This document shows, in pieces, positions 9,561 through 20,000 of a stretch of 64,000 nt of DNA (positions are counted from its first letter, which is position 1; the number at the start of each line of letters is the position of its first letter). This DNA comes from Pichia kudriavzevii (lineage: Eukaryota > Ascomycota > Pichiomycetes > Pichiales > Pichiaceae), in contig NC_042508.1 of the NCBI RefSeq assembly GCF_003054445.1, forward strand, positions 124,001-188,000. Direction: 5' to 3'. The position numbers and the translations under genes were made by a program. The notes under the pieces are model-generated. The model did not search any database. It worked only from the letters and a program-made list of their open reading frames with translations, and was not told the origin of the DNA.

Positions 9561-10936
9561 GCGTTGTTAAGTATGCGAGTTTGAGGAGTGCAAACAGATA
9601 GCCAAGTATCAATTTATATTACTACAAGTATGGTATCTACCTGTTTATTTGTACTATTCTATGTAACCCAATTGAAGTTTTGCGATAACACGTTGTTTTA
9701 ACGAAGTATTCTGTATTTTAGAGCTTCTGCGTGGCTTTCATATCTCAGTTGCATTTTATGCTAAAGTTATAGTATGTCTCTTTGATGATTGTGAACATCG
9801 GTAGTTACAATGTAGATCTCCTCCTTGACTCCCCTTTTCTTGCAAGGACGGGGTTACAACTGGCAAACGATATAATATCTCATTGCAAAACAGGTTTACT
9901 TTATCAAACTATACTCGAATCCAAAAAAACGGCCATGCAACTAAAACAAGCAATTTGGACCCGTTAGTACTTGCTTACCCTGGCAGCAGCTGCGTTAATA
10001 CAGTTGGAAGTTGTGGTTGTATCACCAAAAACTAATACTTTAGAAATATGAAGGATATCAGATGAAGAGCTTACTCTTTCGAGTAAATCAAACAGTGTCT
10101 ACGCTAGTTATTGCACATTAGTTTTTATTAACCCCTATCGTTTCAGGGGTCTTCCTACCGGTAATATTTAACAAACTTTTCCAAGCAGGTTCCGCTCGGT
10201 CCTTTTGCCAACAGTAAAACTCTAATAGACACCAATATCTGTAAAGTAATGTTTTTATAAATAGTTCTGATCGTCGATATTGTCACCACTGACGTTGGCC
10301 TGATTGGAACGCCCTACAACCAAAAAATCCAAAACTGAAACTTTAGTCTTGATCAATTTCACCATCAATAATTGAATATCACCATCGACTAAATCAGCAT
10401 CCAAACTGCTCTAAAGCAAATTTGGCCTACTTCAAAGTGACAATCGTTTCTGTGTGTATTGTATATCAATGGCTCTTTATTTGCATAGTATTGCACTATT
10501 TGAACTCAAAAAAAAAAAAAAGAAAACACAAGATATTAAAGGATCCACGACCGTTTGTGCATTATCGGCCATGTTTATTCTTAATAACAGATTTTTCGGT
10601 ATTTCAAACGAAAATTGAAAGTTTACTCTTGAAAAACACTCCTTACCTCTGACAAAGATTTTTTCTTTCCTGTTTCCAGCATTATAAGTTATTTCACAGG
10701 ATAAAGCTTCACAAAAGGACCCCATAGAGAGGAAGCTGGAACCTTCACCCGAGAAAAATAACAAACAGGATCATTCAAGCCCATATCGGGTATCTTAAAT
10801 GGTATTATAACATATAACCTGCGGGGGAAACAGGTATCGATTAACACACCTTCATCTATCCTCCCAGGGTGGCCCCTCTTTTGAAATGGAGATGCCGAGC
10901 CGCCAAAGTCTTTTTCCCTCTCCTCAAAAAATGTAT

Positions 10937-10942
10937 CACGTG
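10937..10942. promoter_or_regulatory. CACGTG E-box (Cbf1/Pho4-type)
   Basis: Perfect palindromic CACGTG about 540 bp upstream of the SEY1 ATG, near GC-rich blocks. In yeasts this is the core site of Cbf1 and Pho4; whether it works here is unknown. Confidence 0.3.
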
Positions 10943-11297
10943 GTGTGTTTTAGAGGGCTCAGTTTCACACTTGTGGTGATACAGAAGAATTGCAACCTTT
11001 AACCTAGACATTCTGGGTCTGCTTGTCAATCACAAGATGCACCCACTTTAAATACTCCTTGGAATGTAATGGGGACGAATTGTAAGAAGATGGGTCAAGG
11101 AAACGGTCTTGTAGGACATGAATTCTCATTAGATTTGTTCATTTTTACGATGTGCCAATAGTTACTTCACATTTGGACCAATTTCAAGTACATGCTTACA
11201 GACGGCCATGGAGTTAGGTGGAAGTGGATCATCTTGTATGGCTGCAGTCAGTGTCTTGTGCATTATCTATACTATTTTGTCGCTATTAGAAGAATTG

Positions 11298-11304
11298 TAT
11301 AAAG
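11298..11304 (+). promoter_or_regulatory. Possible TATA box of SEY1
   Basis: TATAAAG 184 bp before the ATG at 11482, in the orientation of SEY1. Spacing suits a yeast TATA element; no start site can be read from the sequence. Confidence 0.35.
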
Positions 11305-11481
11305 AGGACGTGCTGGCTACTCCTTTAAGTATTTGAAATTCAATGAGCCAGCTTTCGAATGAGCGAAACACAATTTCTAAGAGTTTGTAGAGTTAGTGAC
11401 AGATCATTCATTAGACGATCTTTGGCTGCCTGGCAAATTACTGCAAATTTCCCTGCTGGTAGACTACACCAAGGAAAAAAA

Positions 11482-13377
11482 ATGGATTCTTCTCCTGTTT
11501 TAAAGAAAGGGGATATAAACACCAATTCAGTTCAGCTGATTGATGAGGAGAAACGGTTTGCCAAGAATCTTGAAACCTATGTTGATGCATGCTACATGAA
11601 CAAATCAGAGGACGATAGTGGATTAAACTACCATATCGTCTCAGTTTTTGGCTCACAATCCACAGGTAAGTCTACCTTGCTTAACAAGTTGTTTGGTACG
11701 CAATTTGACGTTATGGATGAAGAAAAAAGGCAACAAACTACAAAGGGTATTTGGTTTTCGCATGCAAACTACATAGCGTCTCATGATGAGACCAACCCAA
11801 AGACAGAAAATAAGAAGAACGTATATGTTTTGGATGTCGAAGGTGTTGATGGAAGAGAAAAGGCAGATGACAAAGACTTTGAACGGAAATCGGCATTGTT
11901 TGCTTTGGCAACGTCTGAAGTTCTTATTGTCAATATATTCGAACATCAGGTTGGTTTATATCAAGGTGCAAATATGGAATTGTTAAAAACTGTTATGGAA
12001 GTAAATCTCTCTTTGTTTCATAAGCAAGCAGAAAGATGTTTGCTTCTTTTTGTAATTAGGGATTTTACCGGCTTGACTCCATTGTCGAATTTGGGGCAAT
12101 CTTTAGAAGCAGATATGAATAGAATATGGGCCGACTTAAATAAACCGGAGGAATGCAAGGACTCGAAACTTGTAGACTTCTTCGACTTGAAGTTTGCTTC
12201 CATTTCTCATAAACATTACCAGCCAGAAAAATTTGACTCTGATATCAGAAAACTAGGTGACGACTTCTCAAACGAGACCTTCTTTGCTAACAACAGGTAT
12301 CATAAAAAGATACCAATTGATGCCTGGGCATTATACTCACAACAAATATGGGAGCAAATTGAAAACAATAAAGATTTAGATTTGCCAACTCAACAGATAT
12401 TAGTTTCCAGGTTCAAGTGTAACGAAATATCTACTGCCTTGTATGATGAGATTTTTGATAAGGAATTCAATAAATTAACATTACCTGAAAAAGACCCGCT
12501 TGAGTCTTGCAAAGTCTTTAAAGCGCTAAGATCTAAATGTTTGGAACTGTATGATCAACAGGCCTCTCGTTATAAATCCGCAGTTTATTTGGAAACACGA
12601 AAAGAACTCGAATTGAAAATGGACTTGAAATTAAAAGATTTCCAATCCAGAATATTGGGTTTGTTAATAGAGAAACTAGTCACTGAGCTCGATTCGGCAT
12701 ACGCTGCTCTAAAAAAGTCAAAGACGACTTCTAACTTTGAAGAAACGCTTAAGTATGTCATCGATGAGACCCTGGACAAATTCGAAACAGCAAGCAGTCA
12801 GTACATTCTGGTTGATGATTCAGAGGTTAGTGAAATTTATGCACAAAACCTGAAAGTTCATTCTGAACTTTTAATGGCCAAGCTAAAGGATTTTTCAGAC
12901 CGGATGAGAAACAAGGAGTCAACTGCGCTTGTTAATAAGCTGGGAAAAAAATTCCAGATTAAAATCAAGGAATATCTAATTGAAGAGGTTACTCAACCAA
13001 CAGATGATTTATGGGATAAAGTAATGTCGCAATTTGATCAAATTGTCGAGAAGCTTTTAAGGACATACGAATATGGTCAGGGTTATGACTTTCAATTGGG
13101 CCTTAAAGAAGGTAATGATCTTTTACACCTGAAAATTATGAAAATGATTTGGAAGAAATATGATGTTCTGGTTCATGACTTTATAAATGAAGATACTGTT
13201 TCGAGAATCTTGAGAAATGTCTTTGAAGATAAATTTAAATTTGATGACAAAGGGTTACCTATTGTATGGAAGGACTTCAATCAGCTTGACTCTAGGTTCA
13301 ACAAATCAAAAGAAGAAACTTTAAAGTTATTGCCTCTTCTAGGTACCATGCGCCTCTCAAACGGTAAAACTGTTTAA
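11482..13377 (+). CDS. SEY1: SEY1/atlastin-type ER-fusion GTPase, ended early by an in-frame TAA
   Basis: This is the GTPase and helical part of Sey1, the dynamin-like protein that fuses ER tubules. From the ATG at 11482 it has a P-loop GSQSTGKS at residues 57-64, a G3 DVEGVDG at ~118-124 and the G4-type RD motif near residue 187, followed by the long helical middle domain. An earlier in-frame ATG (11359) adds 41 residues ahead of the conserved N-terminus, so 11482 is preferred. Translation stops at TAA 13375-13377 after 631 residues. Sey1 is normally ~776 aa and ends in two membrane segments plus a tail. Those are encoded in the same frame immediately downstream (13378-13890). As written, the product would lack its membrane anchor and could not fuse ER membranes. 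Confidence 0.85.
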   Translation: MDSSPVLKKGDINTNSVQLIDEEKRFAKNLETYVDACYMNKSEDDSGLNYHIVSVFGSQSTGKSTLLNKLFGTQFDVMDEEKRQQTTKGIWFSHANYIASHDETNPKTENKKNVYVLDVEGVDGREKADDKDFERKSALFALATSEVLIVNIFEHQVGLYQGANMELLKTVMEVNLSLFHKQAERCLLLFVIRDFTGLTPLSNLGQSLEADMNRIWADLNKPEECKDSKLVDFFDLKFASISHKHYQPEKFDSDIRKLGDDFSNETFFANNRYHKKIPIDAWALYSQQIWEQIENNKDLDLPTQQILVSRFKCNEISTALYDEIFDKEFNKLTLPEKDPLESCKVFKALRSKCLELYDQQASRYKSAVYLETRKELELKMDLKLKDFQSRILGLLIEKLVTELDSAYAALKKSKTTSNFEETLKYVIDETLDKFETASSQYILVDDSEVSEIYAQNLKVHSELLMAKLKDFSDRMRNKESTALVNKLGKKFQIKIKEYLIEEVTQPTDDLWDKVMSQFDQIVEKLLRTYEYGQGYDFQLGLKEGNDLLHLKIMKMIWKKYDVLVHDFINEDTVSRILRNVFEDKFKFDDKGLPIVWKDFNQLDSRFNKSKEETLKLLPLLGTMRLSNGKTV

Positions 13378-13890
13378 ATCCCTAAATACAATATCGATGA
13401 AAATGATTCTGAACAAGAACTCGATTCGGCCTCTGAAATTGAGGATGACTCTGATCCCGATATAAATACAAATAAATTTGCACGCCTTCTAACCACTAAA
13501 CAGAAGGCAAAAATTTCCAAAAGGTTTAAAAAAGATGCAGATGCAATCTATTTAGATGCAAAGAGATCGATTGCAGCAAATCGTACATCGATTCCCCCTT
13601 TCATGTACGTTTTGTTGTTGGTACTTGGATGGAACGAATTTATGATGATTTTAAGAAATCCTATTCTTTTTGTTTTGTCCATCATCCTTCTCACTGGTTT
13701 CTACTTTGCCTATAATATGCAAATGGTTGGTCCAATCCTCACAATTACAAACTCGGTTTTGAATCAATCTAAGACCGTCATCAAGGACAAACTCAAAGAT
13801 TTTCTGCTTGATGAACCAGAAAAACAGGCATCCCAATCTCCGCAATCTGAGCAGAAGCCTACAGAGGCTTATGAGCTGGATGACCTGTAG
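13378..13890 (+). pseudogene. SEY1: SEY1 C-terminal segment (membrane hairpin and tail) beyond the in-frame stop
   Basis: Directly after the TAA the same frame stays open for 170 codons. It encodes an acidic linker, a basic helix, the Sey1 membrane hairpin (around MYVLLLVLGWNEFMMILRN and a second hydrophobic stretch ending near MVGPIL) and a tail ending in DDL. Counted from 11482, the uninterrupted length would be about 802 codons, matching full-length Sey1. There is no second stop, frameshift or splice signal, so the break is a single nonsense codon. It could be a recent mutation, one allele, a sequence error or, less likely, stop read-through; the following bases (TAA ATC) are not a known strong read-through context. 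Confidence 0.75.
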
Positions 13891-14078
13891 TAAGACTACG
13901 ACATTCTTTCGCAACTTATTTTAATGTGGTAAGCTTACTTTTCGATGAAACAACTATAACATCAATGAAATGGAACCTCGTATGACATCGTAAATGACAT
14001 ACTAATATCTGGTCACCCAGAACTTCCCTTTTAAACTAATGCCAAAAAAAATTTATAGTACATAAACTAGTATATGAA

Positions 14079-17000
14079 TCATATAAAAACGTCTTCCTGC
14101 TCAGCTTCCACACTGTAATCAACGCCTTGTATATTATGATCTTCTAGTTTACTAAATGCGTCGAAATGGATTGGTCTATGCAACTCGTTGAAAAAGCCTA
14201 AAGGTTGGTCTATCTTTAATTTGTATTCCTCTTCGCTATCAAAAGTGTTGGATACGAACGAATAATTCCACACATCTGTCTCTGGGACCATAGTATAACC
14301 TTTAAACTTCTCAGTTAAGATAAGTGGCGTATGCACCCTATAATCGTCAGAATAGTGAATCAACCTATCTGCTTGACCTAGATACTTGGCATATTTGACA
14401 CCCCAATTCAACCCATTTTCAGTAACACGATTGCTGGTAATGGTGACACTACCATTGTTAAGCAAGACAGAAATGATTGATGCCTTATTGGACCATTTAA
14501 ACTCATTCCTCATTCTTGCATGATTTATGATCTCATAGCAACCATCTAAATCGGTTTCTTTCCCGGACGGTACACTATGAATCCAACCTAGCGGTTCAAG
14601 TCCTTCCAAGTATTCCGAAGAAGGCGCCACATGAGGGAGGTTAACTTGGTTGTGCTCACCTAACTGTGGAGCTATAACAATACATCTGATTTCTTTGACC
14701 TGGTCATTATCTACCGGAGATTTGCCGTAAATAAATCCACCAACCTGCAACCTGGAATCGCAGCACGATAGGAAAGTCGATAGTATATTCTTAGGTATAA
14801 CAAAAGCAAAACTCTCTTCATCTGCGAAATTCCCAGAGGTTACAAAAACCTTGCTCTTCTCTAAATCAAGCAGAGAAGAGAGGATAGCCCTTTTTCTCCA
14901 GCTCGATTTGCTCTCAAATTTCTCCTGGCCAAGATTACTAGTGGTGACAGTAACAATATCTTCACCATGCACGTTAACTGTTTTCACCTTATTAGATATT
15001 TGTTGCTCAATTTCCTCATTACCGTCATTCTTTAGACTCACGGCCTTATTACCTTCAATCTCAGCAATTTTTTGGTTTTTAACAGACGGTGCATTCAAAT
15101 TCTGTCCCAAAATAATGTCCCGGATCTCGTTATCCGTCAATGTATCAATATTTACGTTGAACTTCTCTGAATAGTCATTCAAAATTAGGTCAGCTAGCTG
15201 TGCTTCAACACTTCTCCACTGTTCAACACTAAAACTTGGCCATAAATGATGTTCTTTAGTAACAATATTGCTGTTAGGTCTTAAAATTAACTTGGCTTTA
15301 TCTGAATTGACCTGTAAAGCTCTCATCAAAACGATCAACCTATTAAAAGCTGTAAACGATGAGCATGATTCCAACCAATCATCATATATGTTGAACAAGA
15401 CCATTGTTGGTTCTTTTGCTGTATTAACTAAATTTCCAAGTTTATCAATCTTTAAAGCAGCGTCGAAAGGAAGGCGCAACTCAGTCGGTCTTAAGGAAAT
15501 GTTTGGAAAGTCAAGCATATGAACTTCAAGTGGGTCCATGATACCTTTGGAAGTTATGATTACTTGTGTAGGCTGTTCGTCTGTAGGTAGTGATCTAACC
15601 AATGCAGCAACTTCTTCTGCAGATTTCCACTTGGACATTTTACTCCGATGTTTCTGGCCTTGGTACATTGAACTATGCATAACCTTCAAAAACAACTGGC
15701 CCGTTCGAGGATTGATCATAAATAACGCACCATTTAAGACCTTTACAGCTGAATTTCCCTCATACGTGCTATGCATGACAACTCGATATACGTTACTGTC
15801 ATCGACAACTAATTTATTGTCATTATTAAACAATTCAGCATAATTGCTCGAACTCAAAAATGATTCCTGTGGTTGTGCTTGGTACAACTGTAGTCCTTTT
15901 CTAATTCTTTCTCTCAAAACATACAATGCTGGGTTTGCTTTCATAATAGTTTTTAGCGCCTTTTGTACCAACTCTTTGAGGCCAGGAAACCAGTTACCAT
16001 AAGCATTGTACATATTATATGACAAATCAACAGCAATAACTAGGCCTGTGGCAGACGGATAAACAGTTGATGTGTCACTCGTATAGTCTAAGTACTTGGC
16101 TCTAGCATAACGTGAAATGTCATGAGAATCATAGTCTCCGTATCTTAACTGGATATCAATCCAAAACTTGTCACTTTTAATGGTACGATAATCATCATTA
16201 GAATCGTATAATAAGGAAGGTTTGGAGCAGGACCATTGAGTTATACCTTTCATTAAAATATCTGCAGCAGATGAATTCATTTTGTACGATTTACGTGGAT
16301 GAATCGGCAATTTCTCAACGCCATCAATCATTAATTCTTCCAAATGGCTATCCAAAACTTGGCAAATATCCACAACTAAACTTTCGTGAATCTTCTGCCA
16401 TAAGTGGGCTCTGAAGATCTGGATTAATGAAATTTTTAAAGAAGGAATCTTACCATGCAAAAATATTCCAGTCAAATCCAACTGAACCAAGAAACCCACA
16501 TAAACGTTTGCCCTATTGATGGTTGGAGACCACCACAACGTAAACCTTCTGTTCGGAATCTGGGATAAACCAGACCTTTGCGCATTGGTTAACTTCTTAA
16601 ATTTTAAAGTGTCCTCAAAACCAGAAGCCTTTTCCCAGAACAAGCCTTCCCATGATTCAAAACCTGTACCTTTGAACAAAGTATGTTCAAGAATAGTTTC
16701 AATACCACCCAAAGCTTGGATAACATCAGTACGATAAGCATTTAAATTCCACAATCTACCGTCATGTCTGTCAGATAGCCACCAGTAAAAATTGTTTTTT
16801 GTAACAGAATACTCCTTAAATTCTTTACGGATACGATAACCCTTGTCAACAGCTAAAGTTTGCCTATCTTTTTGAAACAATGTGCTAACCCTTGGTAAAC
16901 CTCTGTCCCAACAATCCTCAAGATCTTCGAATGTTAATCTTTTTTTCAGTTGTTCAGCCTCATTTCTCTTGTTTGAAAATTCGGACCACACTCTTTGGGA

Positions 17001-20000
17001 GTCTAAAAATTCGTTCTCCCATGTGGTAATATAACGGTAGATTGTTGGTATTATTCTTTCATCATCATGTGTCATACCTGCTCTAAAATGTGTGATACCG
17101 GTTTCTGTTTGTCTGGACCATCTGAGGTCAGATGAAGGAATCAAAATATGAGAAGCACTCAACATCCCTAGACCACCCAATTCTTTAGGAGTATAAAACA
17201 CAGCTGGTGGAAATCGTGTTGGCATCTTTGAATTTAATCCAAGCTTGACCTTATTTTGTATTCTTGTCTCCGATTTAACTAAGATGTCCAACAATGGCTC
17301 GGTTGCTACAATAGCTTCACGGTAGTATACGAATAAGGCCAACACAGCAGTATTCCATCTGGATGCAATTTTGGTGAAGGGGCTCGAGCCCGCAGATAAC
17401 AAGATACGTCTGATGCTATTTTGAAACTTCTCAATATCCTCCTTGGTCACCTGTAGGAAAGCCTTAGCCGTTACTTCCTTAGAGTTTTCGTCAATCAAAT
17501 CCCAGACACCTTCTTTTGAAGGTTTACTTTCACTCATTCTGCATGTTGGTAGAATTCTAACTTCAAAACCACACATAGTAAACAATAAGTTTGGATTGTC
17601 TAGTGAGTATACAGAAGCCAATGTATTCTCCCATTTTATGTCTATGATCGACCTCGGCAGCCTCCTAGATATTTCCCAAAAACAAGCACGACCCAAATGA
17701 ACATCACGTCTAGTTAACTTCATCCTACAGTCTCTTGGCCAGCACCTTCTATTATTGTATCCGACAATTTGCTCAAAATTGGGATCAGGATTTTCAGTTA
17801 GATAATCGTCAACCAACTCATCAGACTCCTCTTTGTCGAACCTGAAAAAAATAGTAATTTTGTCAATATACCTCATGTACAATCGTATAGGATGTTGTTT
17901 CTGCTTTTCCAAGCTTTCAAATTCAAGAAATTCGTTCGGATTAGACGGGGAGCCTGCTAAATCAGAAGCCCGATCCAAACCAAGAATCATCAAATCAGTA
18001 GCTAGAGCGTAATATTGGTACACGAAAGAAGCAAATTGCAAACCTTTGATTAGCCCAAACTGATTGACATAGCTCATATCCTTATAATTGAGACTAACGT
18101 TGTTTTTTGACGTTATGTAATCGGCGATATTAGGGTCAACAACTAATCTTAGTAGTTGATTCAACAAAGTGAAGTCTATTTTCTCGCCCAGCTTGTCCAA
18201 TGTCGTTTGTAAAATGACATCTTTTTGTCCTTGTGAAACATTCCATACATCATCTAGATTGTTAACACCTTGACACCATTTATACGTGAGTAGTGGTGGT
18301 ATTTCTGCATCATTGGGCTTAACCCAATTTGGAAATAAACCTCTCTTCTCAGCTTCGTACCATAGGTATTGGTCTAAGTAAGCATCCACAATTTTTTCGA
18401 GTGGTTCTATATCATATACTGGAGTAATATGGGAATAATGGTCCATCATTTCCAGTTTCACTTCCTTGAAGTTTCTTTGTGTTAGAATTGTTCTTTTAAT
18501 ATTAGCCAAAAATTCATGAGGATTATCGTAGGCTTGTTCAATTATCGACAACTCTTGTCTTTCCTGTGAGTTTAGTCTGCTATTACCTTGATATTGTTCC
18601 TTTAGACTTTCTAATGCAAGTATCAAAATCTTGCTGTCATGCTTATAATTGATTGGTGGGAAAGGTATTGGAACAAAGTTTCTACTTTCAAGCCAGTTAA
18701 CCATATTCATATATATTTCAACACCTTCTTCTGGTGAAATGAAAGAGCCTTCTTTTTGATACTCCAACTGTCTATCTTGCTCATTCTTTATCCACAACCT
18801 TGTCAATCTTCCAAGGTTTTTCTTTACCACCGTTTTCTCGATAGATGCACCACGTTGAATCTTCTCCCTGTTGTAATATGCAACTGAAATCCAACCATCA
18901 GCTTTGACCTTGATATACCTTTCAATTATATGCACTATTGGCTCAGGCAATCCTGGAACCTTCCATGGAATATTGGCTTTCCAACATCTCCAGGCCTCGC
19001 TTAAATGTTGCATGATCGTCTTGGATTTGTTTTGTTTCATTCCCTCCGGAATCATATCGAGAATGTCCTTCATAACTGCAGCTCTAAGCTCAAGGTCGTA
19101 ATAGGAATCAACTCTTTGTTTAGTGATAGTTTTGGTGACTTCTTTAGATTGTCTTCCTTCAAATTGACGAGATAGAAGATTTCCTAACCATCTTTCAAGT
19201 ATTGGTATGATACCTCTGATGAAGAAAATCCACACTCTCCATGCAGGCTGCCAGAAACCGCAACCTGGACCTTTACCAATAATTTTATTAAATCTACTAT
19301 ACACCACATGTTTTAAGTCTTTGATTGCCCTGATTTGATGCATAACCTTATATTTGTATCTGTATATACCAGTCAATTGGCCCATATGATTCATCGCATA
19401 ATATAAACCATCTGCCAATTGATATGCATCAATGTTACCTAGTCTAAACTGTATATGCGCATCAACAATCATCTTGATCATCCTGAACATTTCCCTAATC
19501 AAGTGAAATGCATTACCAAATCTAGATTTCTTTCGTTCTTTAGTAGATAAAGTCTTAGTTGGCTTTAAATTGAAATTGTAATCTAAATGCAAGTACGTTA
19601 GGCCTCTCTTATGTATAAGCAAATTGAGCATATTATGTCCTTGTTTACATACCTGGATTCCCACTTCGATCCAATCCAAAGTTGTCTCTTGGAAAAACTT
19701 CGTGTTTTTCAATGCTTTCAATAATTTCGGGGTACTGTCATTAGAGGGTGACCTCTCCTTTTTCAATTCATTCAAAACATGTGACTTCAATAGTTTTTGG
19801 TGGGATATTTTAACCTTGACCCGCTCTCCGGGAGGTGATGGTTGTAAGTACCAGTTTTTGATCAAAGGTACGTCTTCTGCCCTCTTCATATTTCCAGCTC
19901 TCTGACTAAACGAATTGGATGACCAGTACAGCTCTAATGACTGGTAGGTGTTTTTGGTGGGCTCAATTGGTTGCTCAGTGAAGAACGGCTCAAAATCATC

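Larger units (their letters stand above)
9561..11481. other. Long intergenic region upstream of SEY1
   Basis: These 1.9 kb hold only short unrecognised ORFs (for example 61 codons at 9782-9967) that show no family similarity I can name. The right part looks promoter-like: GC-rich blocks around 10820-10920, CACGTG at 10937-10942 and TATAAAG at 11298-11304. A weak relative of the TAGCCGA element lies on the minus strand near 10562-10604, followed in that orientation by a T-run. I see no RNA gene. It is unusually long for this gene-dense half and may hold a decayed gene or an unrecognised ncRNA. Confidence 0.4.

Noticed and set aside
9782-9967. 61-codon frame between TMA64 and SEY1
   Set aside because: No domain or similarity recognised; not distinguishable from chance.
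11359-11481. Upstream ATG extending SEY1 by 41 residues
   Set aside because: The extra residues are not conserved in Sey1, and the ATG at 11482 follows an A-rich leader and starts just before the conserved region.
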